From: Deinococcus indicus
GTDB taxonomy: Bacteria > Deinococcota > Deinococci > Deinococcales > Deinococcaceae
Assembly (NCBI RefSeq): GCF_002198095.1
Contig: NZ_NHMK01000009.1
Location: forward strand, 434,001-498,000
Length of the DNA: 64,000 nucleotides
Direction of reading: 5' to 3'
Part shown: positions 62,148-64,000 of the stretch, one piece after another
How the letters are laid out: each line of letters starts with the position of its first letter
How positions within the stretch are numbered: the stretch's first letter is position 1
Made by a program: the position numbers and the translations under genes
The notes under the pieces: generated by a model
Told to the model about the DNA's origin: nothing
The model's database searches: none
Seen by the model: the letters and a program-made list of their open reading frames with translations, nothing else

Positions 62148-62304
62148 ATACGGATTCCGTTTGTTTCGCCGACAATCCGGAACTTCACCGCCCCTGCCGG
62201 CTCCACGTCCGGAACCCGTTTCTCTCCTGCTCTGCGGGGCAGCTCTACGGGTCGCATCCGCTCGGATTGAACGGGCTTTGCAGCCCATTCAATCGGAGTC
62301 CGGG

Positions 62305-62305
<1 letters not shown>
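62148..62305 (-). repeat. Dispersed ~160-bp intergenic repeat, copy 11
   Basis: Full-length; A end at 62305 where the winged-helix gene TGA meets CCCGGACTCC. First hairpin paired, second lost (CCCCTGCCGG). Confidence 0.92.
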
Positions 62306-62811
<506 letters not shown>

Positions 62812-63229
62812 GCGTGCCTCCGGGTGGTGCGGGCGACGGACACGGGCGGTGGCCGGCGCGCTGGGGTTGGGTGGGTTGGGCATGGGGCGGCGCGTGCCGG
62901 GATGGCCGTGACCGCTGCTGAACTGATCTGAACCTGCGCCGATGAGGGTGCCCTGAGCGGGCGGGGGGTGGCCGGCTGTCACGGGAGGGAGCGCTGGGAA
63001 TCCCGGACGCTCCGGGAGGTGATCGGGGGGCGGTGCAGTGAAACTGGTGGGTGGTCGCCGGATGGACCGGGTGTAACTTTCAGGGCAGGGTGCGCCTGGT
63101 AGCGCAACTTTCCCATTGTTACAGATTTTCTCTCATGTTGCATGAGGTGACGGGGGGCTTGATCTTCAGGGGCGTCCTATGAAGGGGAACGCCCTGTCAT
63201 GTGGTCCGCACCTTTCCAGACGGGGTGTA
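62812..63229. other. Intergenic region upstream of winged-helix and ABC genes
   Basis: 418 bp without a gene between divergent genes. 63070-63160 is AT-richer than average and holds TGTAAC (63073) and GTTACA (63118) as a spaced inverted pair plus the palindrome at 63132; the promoters of both genes are probably here. Confidence 0.5.
63132..63146. promoter_or_regulatory. Palindrome CTCATG-TTG-CATGAG
   Basis: Perfect 6-bp arms in an AT-rich stretch between the winged-helix gene and the ABC ATPase gene; an operator candidate for either. Confidence 0.5.
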
Positions 63230-63345
63230 GGAGGGATTCAGGTTGGAAGGGCTGCAAAGCCCCTTCCCTCTGATAGAAGCGACCCGCAGGACTGCCCCAC
63301 AGGGTGAGAGAGAAGCGGGCTCCGGGCCTGGAGCTGGCAACCAAA
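63230..63345 (+). repeat. Diverged copy of the dispersed repeat
   Basis: GGAAGGGCT-GCAA-AGCCCCTTCC keeps the first hairpin with a new arm sequence; downstream ACTGCCCCACAGGGTGAGAG and CGGGCTCCGGGCCTGGAGC follow the consensus order. No TACGGA ends. Old copy. Confidence 0.65.
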
Positions 63346-63438
63346 GCGGTGCCGGGCGCGTAGGGAGGGGCGGATACACACGGTTCAGGGCGGCGCCACC
63401 TCGAGCGGCGCCGGCCACCCCGCACCACTGGGAGGTTC

Positions 63439-64000
63439 ATGCATTCACTTCATTCCGTCTCGTCCCTTCCAGATTCCCAGGCCCCGACCGCCGGGGTGCC
63501 GATGCTGAGCGTCCAGCAGGTCGGCAAAACCTACGGCACCTTCCACGCCCTGCGGGACGTGACTTTCAGCGCCCAGGGGGGCGAGGTCTTCGGGTTGCTC
63601 GGCCCGAACGGCGCTGGCAAGACCACCCTGCTGCGCATCCTGGCGACCCTGTTGCGGCCCGACAGCGGTCAGGCGCAGGTGGCGGGGTTCGACATCACCC
63701 GCGACCCCGAGGCGATCCGCGCCCGCATCGGCATCGTGAACGGCGGTATGGGCCTCCCGGCCCGCCTGACCGGTCGCGAGGTCCTGCAGTCCTTCGCGCG
63801 GCTGTACGGCCTGACCCGCGCCCAGACCGACGCGCGCATCACGGAACTCGACGACCGCCTCGAACTGGGGCGCACGCTCGACACCCGCGCCGGCGAGTAC
63901 TCCACCGGCATGAAACAGAAGGTCGTGATCGCCCGCGCCGTCATCCACGACCCGCCCGTGCTGATTCTCGACGAGGCCGCCAGCGGCCTGGACATCTTCG
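63439..64000 (+). CDS. ABC transporter ATPase, NatA/CcmA type (3' end outside window)
   Basis: First 187 residues of an exporter-type ATPase: Walker A LLGPNGAGKTTLLRIL (about 55), Q-loop region NGGMGLPARLTGREV, signature EYSTGMKQKVVIARA, Walker B VLILDEAASGLD. The STGMKQK signature is the NatA/drug-export class. ATG 63439 with GGAGG five nt upstream. The partner permease should follow beyond the window edge. Confidence 0.92.
   Translation, partial: MHSLHSVSSLPDSQAPTAGVPMLSVQQVGKTYGTFHALRDVTFSAQGGEVFGLLGPNGAGKTTLLRILATLLRPDSGQAQVAGFDITRDPEAIRARIGIVNGGMGLPARLTGREVLQSFARLYGLTRAQTDARITELDDRLELGRTLDTRAGEYSTGMKQKVVIARAVIHDPPVLILDEAASGLDIF

Overview
The window is high-GC bacterial chromosome (or large replicon) DNA that reads as Deinococcus. 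The pointers are a deinoxanthin-type lycopene cyclase, a hut operon carrying a SpeB-like hydrolase, a PCC13-62-like ferritin-fold protein, many genes with a TANNNT box about 6 nt before the start codon (leaderless transcripts, known to be common in Deinococcus), and a dispersed ~160-bp intergenic repeat present in at least ten near-complete copies. Genes are dense, on both strands, and often overlap by 4 nt.

Layout. 1-9.8 kb: truncated Crp/Fnr regulator, histone-deacetylase-like hydrolase, small membrane protein, lipoprotein, purB, a holin-like membrane protein, panC-pilT, a MalK/UgpC-type ATPase and a polar amino acid binding protein. 10-18.5 kb: AI-2E-type exporter, TAXI/TRAP transporter pair, MFS carrier, CLC channel, Mn superoxide dismutase. 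18.6-24.2 kb: tctCBA tricarboxylate transporter divergent from a CitA/CitB-like two-component system. 24.2-29.3 kb: alpha/beta hydrolases, a pyrophosphatase-like protein, lipoproteins, lycopene cyclase, serine dehydratase beta chain. 29.6-34.8 kb: TPR-GGDEF-EAL protein, IclR regulator, glycosyltransferase-TetR pair. 35-41.9 kb: histidine utilisation operon (hutU, unknown, hutG-like, pRiA4b-ORF3-like zinc protein, hutI, hutH). 42-46.3 kb: histidine phosphatase, serine dehydratase alpha chain, PadR operon with two related membrane proteins, HAD and HIT hydrolases. 46.5-54.5 kb: ferritin-like protein, YcaQ-like glycosylase, kinase-like phosphotransferase, glmM, secreted protein, rpsT, recX, tRNA-Pro(CGG), metallophosphoesterase. 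54.7-64 kb: LuxR regulator, HtrA-like protease, ACT protein, GNAT, nitronate monooxygenase, second HDAC-like hydrolase, prfC, c-di-AMP receptor-like protein, winged-helix protein, and the start of a drug/Na+ ABC exporter ATPase.

Functionally the window is rich in uptake and catabolism of organic and amino acids (TRAP, Tct, amino-acid SBP, Hut, serine dehydratase) plus stress functions (SodA, ferritin-like, RecX, YcaQ-like, carotenoid cyclisation). No phage, plasmid, CRISPR or defence island was found.

The most unusual content is non-coding. The repeat family abuts stop codons in a fixed orientation and shows paired-base changes in its hairpins; short tandem duplications sit on top of several gene ends; and a 23-bp gap at 58.7 kb carries two interlocked divergent -10 boxes.
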